Part shown: positions 1-7,890 of the stretch, piece by piece | How the letters are laid out: every line of letters begins with the position of its first letter | How positions within the stretch are numbered: the stretch's first letter is position 1 | Assembly (NCBI GenBank): GCA_012841485.1 | Contig: DUUU01000601.1 | Location: 1-11,509 of the forward strand | DNA from: Armatimonadota bacterium | Lineage (GTDB): Bacteria > Armatimonadota > JAAZEB01 | Length of the DNA: 11,509 bases | Direction: 5' to 3' | Translations under genes and position numbers: made by a program | The notes under the pieces: model-generated | Databases searched by the model: none | What the model saw: only the letters and a program-made list of their open reading frames with translations | What the model was told of the DNA's origin: nothing

Positions 1-240
1 GACCACTCCGGCCCCGGTCACGGCCAGCGAGAGCAGGGCGCCCGGCGAGAGCTTGCGACTGACAGGGCGGCTGGGCAGATGCACGATGGGGTAGCCGGCC
101 GCGGGCACGGCGCGCGCCTCGAGCCCGCCGCGCGTGCCCACGAAAAGAACCTCGTGCCCGGCCTGTTTTAGCGCCTCAGCGATGGCGATGGCTGGACAGA
201 CGTGCCCGCCGGTCCCACCGCCGGTCAAGAAGATCTTCAT
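1..240 (-). CDS. murG: MurG, UDP-GlcNAc:lipid I GlcNAc transferase (N-terminal 80 codons; 3' end off window)
   Basis: MurG transfers GlcNAc from UDP-GlcNAc to lipid I at the cytoplasmic face of the membrane, giving lipid II. Only the first 80 codons are visible. They begin [20 protein letters not shown], the family's glycine-rich loop (GGGTGGH, residues 7-13) with the conserved His13. The following stretch, AEAL...GHEVLFVGT and then [12 protein letters not shown] (about residues 41-52), also matches MurG N-domains. The ATG at 240 is supported by an AAGGG at 246-250 with 5-nt spacing and by the family's usual start just before the glycine loop. The reading frame is open to the window edge, so the C-terminal UDP-GlcNAc-binding domain cannot be checked. 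The start lies inside the ftsW reading frame (65-nt overlap), so translation may be coupled to ftsW. Confidence 0.95.
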   Translation of the reverse strand, partial: MKIFLTGGGTGGHVCPAIAIAEALKQAGHEVLFVGTRGGLEARAVPAAGYPIVHLPSRPVSRKLSPGALLSLAVTGAGVV

Positions 241-1375
241 TCGAACCCTTATTCCCTCTCGCAGTACCCGGGCTCGCGCTCGGATACTGCGAGATATTGG
301 CCAATAGGCCCATCGCAACCATGGTCAAGACAAGCGAGGAACCGCCATAGGAGATGAAGGGGAGCGGCACTCCCGTCGCGGGCAGCGTCTTGGTGACGAC
401 GCCAATATTCAGGAGCGCCTGCACCGTGATCATCGTCGTGAGCCCGCTCGCGATCAGGCTTCCAAAGGGATCCTTTGTCCGGTGCGCGATCGTGAAGCCA
501 CGCACCGCGACGTAGAGGAAGAGGACGAGCAGCCCCATTGTACCCAGGAAACCAAGCTCCTCCCCAATGGTTCCAAGGATGTAGTCGGTGTGCTCCGCGG
601 GAAGGTAGAAGTACTTCTGCCTTCCCTGGCCCAGCCCCACTCCGACCAGGCCTCCCGATCCAAGAGCGATCAGCGATTGAACCACCTGATACCCGCTGCC
701 CTGCACGTCGCGCTCTGGGTTGAGCCAGTCGAGAACGCGGTCCCAGCGGTAGGGCTCGATCCAGATGAGCACGATGACGGCGAGCACGCCGATGAGCCCG
801 AGCATCAGCAAGTGGCGTTTGCGCGCGCCTCCCACGAAAAGCATCACCGTGCCCGTGGAGACGATCACCAGCGCCGTGCCCAGGTCCGGCTCGATGGCGA
901 CCAAGAGCCCTAGGAGCCCCAGGAGCCCCGCCAATGGCAGGAAGCCCTCGGTCAGGCTCCGTATCTTCTGCTTGCGCGCGGACATCCACTGCGCCAGGTA
1001 GAGGACAAGGGCGATCTTCGCGAACTCCGCGGGCTGAACCCGCAGCGGCCCCAGGATGAACCAGCGCCGCGAGCCGTGTGATTCGTGGCCCGCGAAGAGC
1101 ACCAGGATGAGGAGCCCAATGGTGATCGCCATGCCCGCGACTGCCAGACGGTCGAGCTTCCAATAGGGCACGGCAATCGCGGCGATGAGCGCCACGGTGC
1201 CCACGCAGGACCAGATGAACTGCCGTTTCAGGTAGAACTCCGGATCGAAGTTGGTGTAGTGGGTCTGGCTCGCGCGCACGAAGCTGGCATCATAGATGAA
1301 GAGGATGCCGCAGGCGACCAGGAGCGCCGTTGCCACCAGCAAGCTCGTATCCAGAGCCTGTCTCTCGCGAACCAT
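176..1375 (-). CDS. ftsW: FtsW, SEDS-family septal peptidoglycan polymerase
   Basis: A 399-residue polytopic SEDS protein that polymerises lipid II into glycan strands at the septum, working with a class B PBP (here FtsI). About ten hydrophobic segments are visible. Conserved stretches are RRWFILGP (103-110) followed by [15 protein letters not shown] (114-128), EPDLGTALV (162-170), [11 protein letters not shown] then [15 protein letters not shown] (239-266), GEELGFLG (271-278) and [11 protein letters not shown] (337-347). Asp264 in EHTD matches the essential aspartate of the FtsW/RodA extracellular loop. The ATG at 1375 is set by GGAGG at 1382-1386 with 6-nt spacing; mraY ends 22 nt upstream. 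The family core ends near residue 362. The last 37 or so residues are polar and Arg-rich, and the final 21 codons are an out-of-frame reading of the murG start. RodA is the alternative, but the dcw position next to murG favours FtsW. Confidence 0.93.
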   Translation of the reverse strand: MVRERQALDTSLLVATALLVACGILFIYDASFVRASQTHYTNFDPEFYLKRQFIWSCVGTVALIAAIAVPYWKLDRLAVAGMAITIGLLILVLFAGHESHGSRRWFILGPLRVQPAEFAKIALVLYLAQWMSARKQKIRSLTEGFLPLAGLLGLLGLLVAIEPDLGTALVIVSTGTVMLFVGGARKRHLLMLGLIGVLAVIVLIWIEPYRWDRVLDWLNPERDVQGSGYQVVQSLIALGSGGLVGVGLGQGRQKYFYLPAEHTDYILGTIGEELGFLGTMGLLVLFLYVAVRGFTIAHRTKDPFGSLIASGLTTMITVQALLNIGVVTKTLPATGVPLPFISYGGSSLVLTMVAMGLLANISQYPSASPGTARGNKGSNEDLLDRRWDRRARLSSHRHR

Positions 1376-1397
1376 ACCTAACCTCCGGTGCCACGGC

Positions 1398-2408
1398 TCA
1401 GAAGTGGCGAAGCAGCAGCGCCAGCGCGCCGGCAGCCGCGCCGGCCAGCCAGAAGCGCGTCACAATCTGGCCCTCTTTCCACCCAGCCAACTCGAAATGG
1501 TGGTGGATCGGTGACATCCGGAAGATCCGCCGTCCGGTGGTCTTGAAAGAGAGCACCTGGAGGATCACCGAGAAAAGCTCTGCCCAGTAGACGGCGCCGA
1601 CGATGAAGAAGAGCAGCTCCATCCGCGTCAGCACCGCGACGGCGCCCAGCGCGCCCCCCAGAGCAAGCGACCCGGTATCTCCCATGATAACCCGCGCGGG
1701 GTTGCAGTTGAACCACAGGAAGCCGAGGCAGCCGCCCGCGAGGGCGAAGAGGAAGATGCCCAGCGTGTTTTGCAGGCCCGGGGCCAGGAGCAGCGCCGCC
1801 GTCAGCGCCGCGATCACGGTCAGCCCGCCGGCCAATCCATCCAGGCCGTCCGAGAAGTTCACGGCGTTGGCCAGGCCGAGCAGGAAGAGCACATCCAGGA
1901 CAACATAGGCCGCCCCGAAGGCACCGGGCCACACCCCCGCCAGAGGCGCGGAGAGCAGGCGAGCCAGAGGCTCCAGACTCAGCCACCCACCGGCCGGACC
2001 CGCCGCGGACGTGAAGCGCGAGACCACGAGGACAAAGAGCGTCGCGGCGAGGACCTGCAGAACGAGCTTTTCGCGGGCGCGCAGGCCAAGGTTCTTGCCC
2101 CGCTTCGCGATGAGGAGATCATCGAGGAACCCGATTCCCCCGAAGGCGAGCATGAGGAGCAACGCCGGCCCGGTCAGGATGTCGAAGCCGGTGAGCCAGA
2201 GGGTCGCGGTGACGACGGCCAGGAGGATCACGACCCCGCCCATGGTCGGCGTGCCCGCCTTTGCCCGATGCGCCTCCGGCACATCTTCATGGATGCTCTG
2301 CTGCGCCCCCAGCCGGCGCAGCCAGACGATCATTCGCGGCATTGCCGCCAGGGCGAGCGCCATCGCGACGAGCAGTGCCCCCGCCTCTCTTCCCATCACG
2401 CTACTCAT
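1398..2408 (-). CDS. mraY: MraY, phospho-MurNAc-pentapeptide translocase
   Basis: MraY transfers phospho-MurNAc-pentapeptide from UDP to undecaprenyl phosphate, forming lipid I in the inner membrane. The protein is 336 residues with about ten membrane segments. Signatures include HRAKAGTPTMGGV (47-59), the paired aspartates FLDD (94-97) followed by the basic KRGKNLGL loop, NAVNFSDGLDGLAGG (181-195), MGDTGSLALGG (242-252) and the histidine motif SPIHHHFELAGW (299-310). All the expected catalytic and Mg2+-binding positions appear intact. The ATG at 2408 is preferred: it overlaps the murF stop by 8 nt and gives the normal short N-terminus, with a GAGGG 11 nt upstream. A second ATG at 2396 is possible. 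murD, usually next in the cluster, is missing, and ftsW follows after 22 nt. Confidence 0.95.
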   Translation of the reverse strand: MSSVMGREAGALLVAMALALAAMPRMIVWLRRLGAQQSIHEDVPEAHRAKAGTPTMGGVVILLAVVTATLWLTGFDILTGPALLLMLAFGGIGFLDDLLIAKRGKNLGLRAREKLVLQVLAATLFVLVVSRFTSAAGPAGGWLSLEPLARLLSAPLAGVWPGAFGAAYVVLDVLFLLGLANAVNFSDGLDGLAGGLTVIAALTAALLLAPGLQNTLGIFLFALAGGCLGFLWFNCNPARVIMGDTGSLALGGALGAVAVLTRMELLFFIVGAVYWAELFSVILQVLSFKTTGRRIFRMSPIHHHFELAGWKEGQIVTRFWLAGAAAGALALLLRHF

Positions 2409-3885
2409 GGGCCGTCGTTCCCTCTCCGCCCTCATCTCGGGGCGACAGCCCCGCGACAACGATCTCCAGTTGCATTCCCCGCGAGGCCTTCACCAGCACG
2501 GCGTCTCCCGGCTTCACGTGTGCGCGCGCCAGCGACAACGCGGCCTCCGCGTCGTCGCAGCGGTGGATCCGCTCCGCGGGCAGGCCGGCCGCGGCAGCCC
2601 CGGCGGCAATCTCGCGGGCCCGTTCCCCAACGGCGATCAGCAAATCAACCCAGGCAGCGGCCGCGCCCGTCTCCCGGTGGCCGGCCTCGCTCTCGGCGCC
2701 CAGCTCCAGCATATCCCCCAGGATGGCGACATGGCGCTTGCCGGGCAAGTGGCGCAGGTGCTCCAGCGCCGCGGCCATGGAGGAAGGGCTGGCGTTGTAC
2801 ACGTCATTCAGAATCATCACGCCATCCGCGCCGCGAACCACCTGCATGCGCATCCCGGGAAGCGAAACGGCGTTCAGACCGGCGGCCACATCGCGCGCGC
2901 TCGCGCCAGCCTGGAGCGCGGCCGCGGCGGCTGCCGCCGCGTTCAGCGCATTGTGCCGGCCCGGGAGCGGCAGGCGCACCGGGATCCGCTCGCCGAACGC
3001 CTCCAGCACGAAATGGCTCTCCGTCGGCCTGATATCGAGCTGGGCGACCGCCACATCGGCCGCCCCCTCCCCCGCGAATCCAAAGGTGGCCACCCGGCTC
3101 CGGCAGAGGGTGCGCAGGAGCGGCAGAAACCCATCGCTCGCTGGCAGCACCGCCATGCCCGTCTCGGGAAGGAGCTCCAGCAGCTCGCCCTTGGCGCGGG
3201 CAATCGCCTCTCGCGAGCCCAACAGCTCCAGGTGCGAGGTGCCAATGTTCGTAATCACCCCGATCTGCGGCTGCGCGATCTCCGCCAGGTAGCGGATCTG
3301 CCCGGAGCCACGCATCGCCATCTCAACCACGGCGGCCGAATGCTCGGCGCGCACTCCGAAGAGCGTCAGCGGCAGGCCGATCTCATTGTTGTAGTTCGCG
3401 GCCGTAGAGACAACCGCCCCGCGCTGCCCGAGGATGGCCGCGACCATCTCCTTCGTGCTCGTCTTCCCGACGCTTCCGGTGATTCCCACCACCGGAACGC
3501 CGAAGCGGGAGCGATACCAGCGCGCCAGATCACCCAGGGCAAGGAGCGTGTCGTCCACGGCAATCAGCGTTGCCGTCGGGGGGGGCGTCTGCTGCCCGTT
3601 CTCTCCCGCCTGCACGTCGGCCTGCACGGCATCCAGTTGCGCGCGCTCGACGAGGGCGGCCACGGCACCGCGCTGGAACGCGTCGGCGACAAAGCGGTGG
3701 CCGTCGAAAGAGGGCCCCTTGAGCGCGACGAAGACGCACCCGGGCGTGAGCGCGCGCGTATCGGTGCAGACCGAGGAGATGAAGAGGGGCCAGTTGCCGG
3801 CCGTCTCGACGACCGGCCTCCCGCGCACAGGCTGCAGGCTTCCCCCGGTGGCTCCGGCAATGGCTTCCAGCGAGACAGGCTCCAT
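2401..3885 (-). CDS. murF: MurF, UDP-MurNAc-tripeptide:D-Ala-D-Ala ligase
   Basis: MurF is a cytoplasmic ATP-dependent ligase adding D-Ala-D-Ala to the UDP-MurNAc-tripeptide, the last cytoplasmic step of precursor synthesis. The 494-residue product has the three Mur-ligase domains: an N-terminal substrate domain with TDTRALTPGCVFVALKG (41-57), an ATP domain with the P-loop GITGSVGKTSTK (134-145), NYNNEIGLPLTL (164-175) and NIGTSHLELLGS (213-224), and a C-terminal domain with NDVYNASPSSM (360-370), LGDMLELG (389-396) and VKASRGM (465-471). An Ala run (316-323) lies in the usual LNAAAA helix. Residues about 82-105 (Gln/Pro-rich, ending QQTPPPT) look like an insertion in domain 1. The ATG at 3885 is chosen because AGGAGG (3891-3896) lies 5 nt upstream and the codon overlaps the murE stop as TGATG. 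The GTG at 3888 would sit too close to that site. Confidence 0.95.
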   Translation of the reverse strand: MEPVSLEAIAGATGGSLQPVRGRPVVETAGNWPLFISSVCTDTRALTPGCVFVALKGPSFDGHRFVADAFQRGAVAALVERAQLDAVQADVQAGENGQQTPPPTATLIAVDDTLLALGDLARWYRSRFGVPVVGITGSVGKTSTKEMVAAILGQRGAVVSTAANYNNEIGLPLTLFGVRAEHSAAVVEMAMRGSGQIRYLAEIAQPQIGVITNIGTSHLELLGSREAIARAKGELLELLPETGMAVLPASDGFLPLLRTLCRSRVATFGFAGEGAADVAVAQLDIRPTESHFVLEAFGERIPVRLPLPGRHNALNAAAAAAAALQAGASARDVAAGLNAVSLPGMRMQVVRGADGVMILNDVYNASPSSMAAALEHLRHLPGKRHVAILGDMLELGAESEAGHRETGAAAAWVDLLIAVGERAREIAAGAAAAGLPAERIHRCDDAEAALSLARAHVKPGDAVLVKASRGMQLEIVVAGLSPRDEGGEGTTAHE

Positions 3886-5390
3886 CACAGCCTCCTGAGC
3901 GCCGCTTCGGCCACCTCGCGGTCGCTGAAATGAATGGTGCGGTCCGCGAAGATCTGGTAATCCTCGTGCCCCTTGCCGGCGATGACGATCAGGTCGCCGC
4001 TCTTCGCGTCGGCGATGGCCGTCTCGATGGCGGCGCCTCGGTCGGGCTCGGTGTGGGTTTTCGCCAGGGCATCGGGCGGAATGCCGGCCAGGATCTCGGC
4101 GATGATCGCTTCTGGATCCTCCGAGCGGGGATTGTCCGAGGTCACGATCACCCGGTCCGCGAGGTTTGCCGCCAGAGCGCCCATCTTGGGGCGCTTGCCG
4201 CGATCCCGGTCGCCGCCACAGCCGAAGATGACGACGAGCCGCTGCGGGCCCAGGGCGCGCGCGGATTTGAGGACGTTTTCCAGCCCATCCGGGGTGTGCG
4301 CGTAGTCCACGATCACGGTGAAGTCCTTATCGGAGGGCACCGCCTCGAAGCGGCCGGGCACACCGGGGAAGTCGTTCAGCGCCGCCTCAATCGCTTCGGG
4401 GGCGAGGCCAAGCGCCCGGCACGCGGCGATGGCTGCCAGGCTGTTGTAGACGTTGAAGAAGCCGCCCACCTTAAGCTGGAGGGCCATCTCTCCCTCGGGG
4501 AGGACGCATCGATAGCAGACGCCCGCCGGCCTGGCTTCCGGGTCGAAGCCGCGCACCTGTGCGCCTTCGCTCAGGCCGTAGGTGACGGCGGTGCCGCGGG
4601 TGGCTTGCAGGAACCACGGCGCGCTGGGATCATCGGCATTGATGATGCCGGTGAACGCTTTCCGGGAGTGGAGGGGGAGGTCGCAGAAGAGCTCCATCTT
4701 CGCGGCCCGGTAATCCTCCAGACTCCTATGGAAATCGAGGTGGTCCTGCGTGAGGTTGGTGAAGACGCCGATGTCGAACTCCAGCTCGCGCACGCGGTGA
4801 AGCGCGATGGCGTGGGAGGAGACCTCCATGGCGCAATCCTGTACGCCAGCCGCGACCATCTCGGCCAGGATGCGGTCCAGCTCCGGTGCTTCCGGCGTGG
4901 TGCGGTCGAGGGGCACGGGGTGGTCTCCGATGAGGGCGCCGAGGGTTCCAATGACGCCCGTGGGCCTGCCGGCATGGAAGAGGATGTGGCGCACCATGTA
5001 GGTGGTCGTTGTCTTCCCGTTGGTGCCGGTAATCCCCACGAGGCGCAGGTTGCGGCTGGGCGCGTCGTGTGCGTTGCGGCTCAGCGTGGCCAGGGCCCGC
5101 CGGGCGTTGGGCACGAGCAGAAACGGCACCGGCGGGTTTGCGGGAATTGCCGATGCCTGCTCAACCACGACGGCGGCAGCGCCACGCGAGAGCGCATCCG
5201 CGATGTAGAGGTGGCCATCTGTCTTGTAGCCGCGAATGCAGACGAAGAGAGCGCCCGGCTCCACCTTCCGAGAGTCGTAGGCGATCCCGGCCACCGCCGG
5301 CGCGCTCGATGCGCTGGCCGGCGCGACCGCGGGACCTGCCTGTTGCTGTATCGAGAGACCTTCAATCATCGCCTTGAGGTTCAACGTCAT
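3885..5390 (-). CDS. murE: MurE, UDP-MurNAc-L-Ala-D-Glu:meso-diaminopimelate ligase
   Basis: MurE adds the third stem-peptide residue to UDP-MurNAc-L-Ala-D-Glu in the cytoplasm. The 501-residue product has the expected three domains: YDSRKVEPGALFVCIRG (38-54); P-loop ITGTNGKTTTTYM (120-132); SSHAIALHRV (191-200); TNLTQDHLDFH (211-221); the probable carbamylated lysine in YRAAKMELF (Lys231); VDYAHTPDGLENVL (361-374); and FGCGGDRDRGKRPKMG (389-404). DNPR at 419-422 and GKGHE at 472-476 are the residues that bind meso-diaminopimelate, so a meso-DAP wall is predicted rather than an L-lysine one. The start at 5390 gives a typical MurE beginning (MTLNLKAMIEGL), but its ribosome-binding site is poor: GGGAG directly abuts the ATG. 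An ATG at 5369 is an alternative. The gene follows a 249-nt gap after ftsI and overlaps murF by one base. Confidence 0.95.
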   Translation of the reverse strand: MTLNLKAMIEGLSIQQQAGPAVAPASASSAPAVAGIAYDSRKVEPGALFVCIRGYKTDGHLYIADALSRGAAAVVVEQASAIPANPPVPFLLVPNARRALATLSRNAHDAPSRNLRLVGITGTNGKTTTTYMVRHILFHAGRPTGVIGTLGALIGDHPVPLDRTTPEAPELDRILAEMVAAGVQDCAMEVSSHAIALHRVRELEFDIGVFTNLTQDHLDFHRSLEDYRAAKMELFCDLPLHSRKAFTGIINADDPSAPWFLQATRGTAVTYGLSEGAQVRGFDPEARPAGVCYRCVLPEGEMALQLKVGGFFNVYNSLAAIAACRALGLAPEAIEAALNDFPGVPGRFEAVPSDKDFTVIVDYAHTPDGLENVLKSARALGPQRLVVIFGCGGDRDRGKRPKMGALAANLADRVIVTSDNPRSEDPEAIIAEILAGIPPDALAKTHTEPDRGAAIETAIADAKSGDLIVIAGKGHEDYQIFADRTIHFSDREVAEAALRRL

Positions 5391-5639
5391 CTCCCAACAG
5401 ACCGCAAGCGCGGCTTCCGGAGGCCGGGCACGCCGTCTCCCTCACCGCATTGAGAAATCTGAAACCGCTCGCATCCATTCTATCATATCTGGCGCCGGGA
5501 ACGCGAGGGGGACACGCCCCAATCAAAGGAGACGTTTCCTGAGAGGCCTCTGGCGCCAGGGGGCAGAGCGCAGGCCAGGCGCCTCCGAACACCCCTCCAG
5601 AACCCCCGGATCGCCACCTCGCCCCATGGGGTCCGGCAA
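5391..5639 (-). other. Non-coding gap between ftsI and murE
   Basis: This 249-nt gap is the only one of any size inside the dcw operon. No reading frame in it resembles a known protein. It contains small dyads, including the palindromes CCCCATGGGG (5622-5631) and CTGGCGCCAG (5550-5559), a GGGG-CGTGT-CCCC hairpin, and a CCGC-GCTT-GCGG hairpin (5402-5413) 11 nt ahead of murE. The nine-base sequence TCTGGCGCC occurs twice on the plus strand (5488-5496 and 5549-5557). I see no stem followed by a T-tract, so no intrinsic terminator for ftsI. A possible promoter element within it is listed separately. Confidence 0.6.
5477..5487 (-). promoter_or_regulatory. Possible -10 element of an internal promoter for murE
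   Basis: On the minus strand the sequence TATGATAGAAT contains two overlapping hexamers, TATGAT (5482-5487) and TAGAAT (5477-5482), each matching the -10 consensus TATAAT at five of six positions, in an otherwise G+C-rich gap. No convincing -35 box lies 16-18 bp upstream, so this is a weak call. Transcription from here would give a leader of about 80 nt before murE, serving murE, murF, mraY, ftsW and murG. Confidence 0.35.
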
Positions 5640-7397
5640 TCATCTCTGCATACCCAGCGCTGTCTGCTGTAAATCAACCGGCCGGTCCGGCGGCACCTTC
5701 ATGCACCAGAGCGCCCCCTGGACGATCTCCTGGAAGGCGGGCGCGGCGCAGGTGGAGCCCCAGTGGCTCCCTTTGGGCTCGTCTACCACCACAATGCAGA
5801 CGATGCGAGGATCGGAGACGGGAGCAAAGCCGATGAAGGAGGCGATGAAGCACCCCGGGGCGTATCCGCGCCCTCCCTCGCGCACCTTCTGCGCGCTTCC
5901 TGTCTTGCCCGCGACGGTGTACCCCTCTACCTGAGCAGGCTTCCCGGTGCCCTCTTCCACGACTTCCTGCAGGCACTTCGCGAGTAGGTCAGCGGTCTGC
6001 TTCGAGATGACCTGGCGTACCACACTGGGATGATACTCCTGGACCACCTTGCCCGCGCCATCCTCAATGCGGCGGATGTAGTAGGGCTGCATCAGCTTCC
6101 CGCCATTGGCAATCGCCCCATAGGCGACGGCCATCTGCAGCGCGGTGACGCTGACGCCCTGGCCAAAGGAGACGTTCGCTTGCTTGATGGGTGCCCAGGT
6201 GCTGGGTGGGGTGAGCGACCCCCGGCGCTCGCCGATGAGCCCCGAGCGCGTATCGCCGATGAAGCCAAAGTCGGCGATGTAGCGGTAGAGCTTGCGCGAG
6301 CCAAGCTGCGAGGCGATCTGGGCGGTGCCGATGTTGCACGACTCTCGCAAAACCCCCCGGATCGTCTGCGCGCCGTGGCCATGGGTATAGGGTGCGTGAA
6401 CTACGCAACGGATCCGCCGCTTCCCGATGGGATAGCTTCCGGGGCAGTGGAACAGGGATGTCGGCCGGATCGCCTTCTCTTCCAGGGCGGCGGCCACGGT
6501 GATGGCCTTCATCGTGGACCCCGGCTCGTATAGATCCGTGACACAGCGATTGCGCCGCTCGGCCGTCTCGCTCTCGGCGGGCACGTTGGGGTCATAGGTT
6601 GGCCGGTTCGCCAGGGCCAGAATCTCGCCCGTGCGCGGGTCGAGGACGACGGCGCTGACGCCGGCTGCCCTGTAGGTCGCGTGCGCTTTGGCGATGGCGG
6701 TCTCCGCCAGGTGCTGGATGCGCGCATCAATGGTCAGAACGACGCTGTGGCCATCCACCGCTTCCACGCGCTCGTGGGTGGTGCCCGGGATGATCCGCCC
6801 GAGCGCGTCCACTTCCGCTTTCACCCACCCTGGCTTGCCGGCGATGGTTTCCTGTAGCTGCTGCTCCAGACCCTCGACGCCCTTCCCATCGATATCGGTG
6901 AAGCCGATCAGGTTGGCGGCCACGCTCTTGAGCGGGTAAGCCCGCTTGGTTTCCGGCACGAAATCGATCCCCTTGAGGTTGAGCGCGCGCACTGCCTGTT
7001 CGGTCTGCCGGTCGACTTTGCGCCGCAGCCAGGCAAAGGAGCCCTCGCGCCGGAGACACTTCTCGAGGTACTGCGGCGACCGGCGCAGGGGCCCCGCGAG
7101 CTGGCGAGCCGTCGCCGCCGGGTCATCGATCAGGGAGGGATCTGCATAGACCGACTTCAGGGGGAGGTTCTGGGTTAGGGCGGTGCCGTGGCGGTCGTAG
7201 AGAATGCCGCGGACGGCATCTACCTGGATGCGCCGGTTGTGGTAGCGCGCGGCCTGCTTCTTGAAATGGGCATGCTGCCGCACCTGGATGTTGAACAACT
7301 GGTACGACAGGAAGAGGAACCAGACGAAGAAGAAGTAGAAGGCCCACTCCGTGCGGCGCTTGACAGTATCGATATATGGCTGGCGGCGCGCCCTCAT
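5640..7397 (-). CDS. ftsI: FtsI/PbpB-type class B penicillin-binding protein (septal transpeptidase)
   Basis: A 585-residue class B PBP that cross-links septal peptidoglycan in the periplasm, paired with FtsW. A basic N-terminal tail is followed by one membrane anchor (about residues 18-39), the pedestal/dimerisation domain (RAYPLKSVAANLIGF, about 152-166; ending near RIIPGT) and the transpeptidase domain. Catalytic motifs are complete: SxxK as EPGSTMK (Ser294, Lys297), SxN as SCN (353-355) and KTG as AGKTGSAQK (498-500). SFGQGVSVTALQMA (410-423) is also typical. There are no C-terminal PASTA repeats. The ATG at 7397 is set by GGAGG at 7407-7411 with 9-nt spacing; a GTG at 7406 directly abuts that site and is less likely. 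The ftsL stop lies 18 nt upstream. The dcw position favours septal FtsI over the elongation protein PBP2. Confidence 0.93.
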   Translation of the reverse strand: MRARRQPYIDTVKRRTEWAFYFFFVWFLFLSYQLFNIQVRQHAHFKKQAARYHNRRIQVDAVRGILYDRHGTALTQNLPLKSVYADPSLIDDPAATARQLAGPLRRSPQYLEKCLRREGSFAWLRRKVDRQTEQAVRALNLKGIDFVPETKRAYPLKSVAANLIGFTDIDGKGVEGLEQQLQETIAGKPGWVKAEVDALGRIIPGTTHERVEAVDGHSVVLTIDARIQHLAETAIAKAHATYRAAGVSAVVLDPRTGEILALANRPTYDPNVPAESETAERRNRCVTDLYEPGSTMKAITVAAALEEKAIRPTSLFHCPGSYPIGKRRIRCVVHAPYTHGHGAQTIRGVLRESCNIGTAQIASQLGSRKLYRYIADFGFIGDTRSGLIGERRGSLTPPSTWAPIKQANVSFGQGVSVTALQMAVAYGAIANGGKLMQPYYIRRIEDGAGKVVQEYHPSVVRQVISKQTADLLAKCLQEVVEEGTGKPAQVEGYTVAGKTGSAQKVREGGRGYAPGCFIASFIGFAPVSDPRIVCIVVVDEPKGSHWGSTCAAPAFQEIVQGALWCMKVPPDRPVDLQQTALGMQR

Positions 7398-7415
7398 AAG
7401 ATCCACCCTCCCGTG

Positions 7416-7841
7416 CTACGGTCGGGCGTAGGCCTGGCGAATCTCGCGCGCGGGCGCCTTCGGCGGGACGATCGCAACGTACTGCAGGGCTTCGCGCGGC
7501 TGCATGCCGATTCGCTTGGCCTCGTGAAGAACGCGGTCGGTGCGCTGGAGGTCCGCCACCTGTGCCTCCAGCAGCTTGCGCTCTACCTGGAGCTGATGCA
7601 GGCGGGCCTGAAGGCGGCTATGCTGATAGCAGTGGCGGGTGGCACTGGCGCACGAGGCGATGTAGACGACTGGGATGGCGGCCACCAGGGTGAACGAGCC
7701 GAGCAGCAGGGCAGCGCGGCGCGAGCCGGCACTCCGCCTCCGTCTGCGTCGGGGCGCCGGGGTCGCGGGGGCGGTTTGTGACCCCGTCGAAATCATCCGG
7801 GTTACATTCTCGGGCACAGCGTTCACGACCAGCACCTCCAT
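7416..7841 (-). CDS. ftsL: FtsL-like divisome protein (single-pass, coiled coil)
   Basis: A small (141-residue) bitopic protein of the FtsL/DivIC type, identified by position between rsmH and ftsI plus architecture. FtsL forms the FtsQLB complex that activates FtsWI at the septum. The cytoplasmic N-tail includes a run of six arginines (31-36). One membrane segment follows (about 43-64, ALLLGSF...VVYIAS), then a periplasmic heptad-like helix (about 70-110) rich in Leu, Gln and Arg. The end, AKRIGMQPREALQYVAI (108-124), fits the 'lGM..P' signature closing FtsL proteins. The start is uncertain: ATG 7841 has only a weak purine stretch upstream, whereas GTG 7826 has GGAGG 8 nt before it, as the neighbouring genes do (136 residues). 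ATG 7907 would overlap rsmH and add a tail unlike FtsL. Sequence conservation in this family is low. Confidence 0.8.
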   Translation of the reverse strand: MEVLVVNAVPENVTRMISTGSQTAPATPAPRRRRRRSAGSRRAALLLGSFTLVAAIPVVYIASCASATRHCYQHSRLQARLHQLQVERKLLEAQVADLQRTDRVLHEAKRIGMQPREALQYVAIVPPKAPAREIRQAYARP

Positions 7842-7890
7842 CGCAGTAGTCTCTCTCACCCCTGCCGCTACCAGGCACCCGCGCGCCGGG

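Noticed and set aside
2409..2459. An extended mraY start at a TTG (2459)
   Set aside because: It would add 17 Arg-rich residues overlapping the murF end by nearly 60 nt and uses a rare start. The ATG at 2408 gives a normal MraY N-terminus.
2011..3933. A 640-codon open frame on the plus strand opposite mraY and murF (and a 420-codon one at 1770-3032)
   Set aside because: The translations are Arg/Pro/Ala/Gly-rich with no recognisable domain, and they lie exactly antisense to well-conserved mraY and murF. Long antisense frames are expected in G+C-rich coding DNA.
3930..5453. A 507-codon plus-strand open frame opposite murE
   Set aside because: Antisense shadow of murE; the minus-strand frame has all MurE motifs, while the plus-strand translation is low-complexity Gly/Val/Asp/Arg with no family resemblance.
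5362..5677. Short minus-strand frames of 64-93 codons in the ftsI-murE gap
   Set aside because: No ribosome-binding site, no hydrophobic or domain pattern, and composition typical of chance frames in G+C-rich DNA.
6341..6349. SCN in place of the SSN often seen in FtsI
   Set aside because: The motif is SxN, and SCN is common in class B PBPs, so the active site is intact and not unusual.
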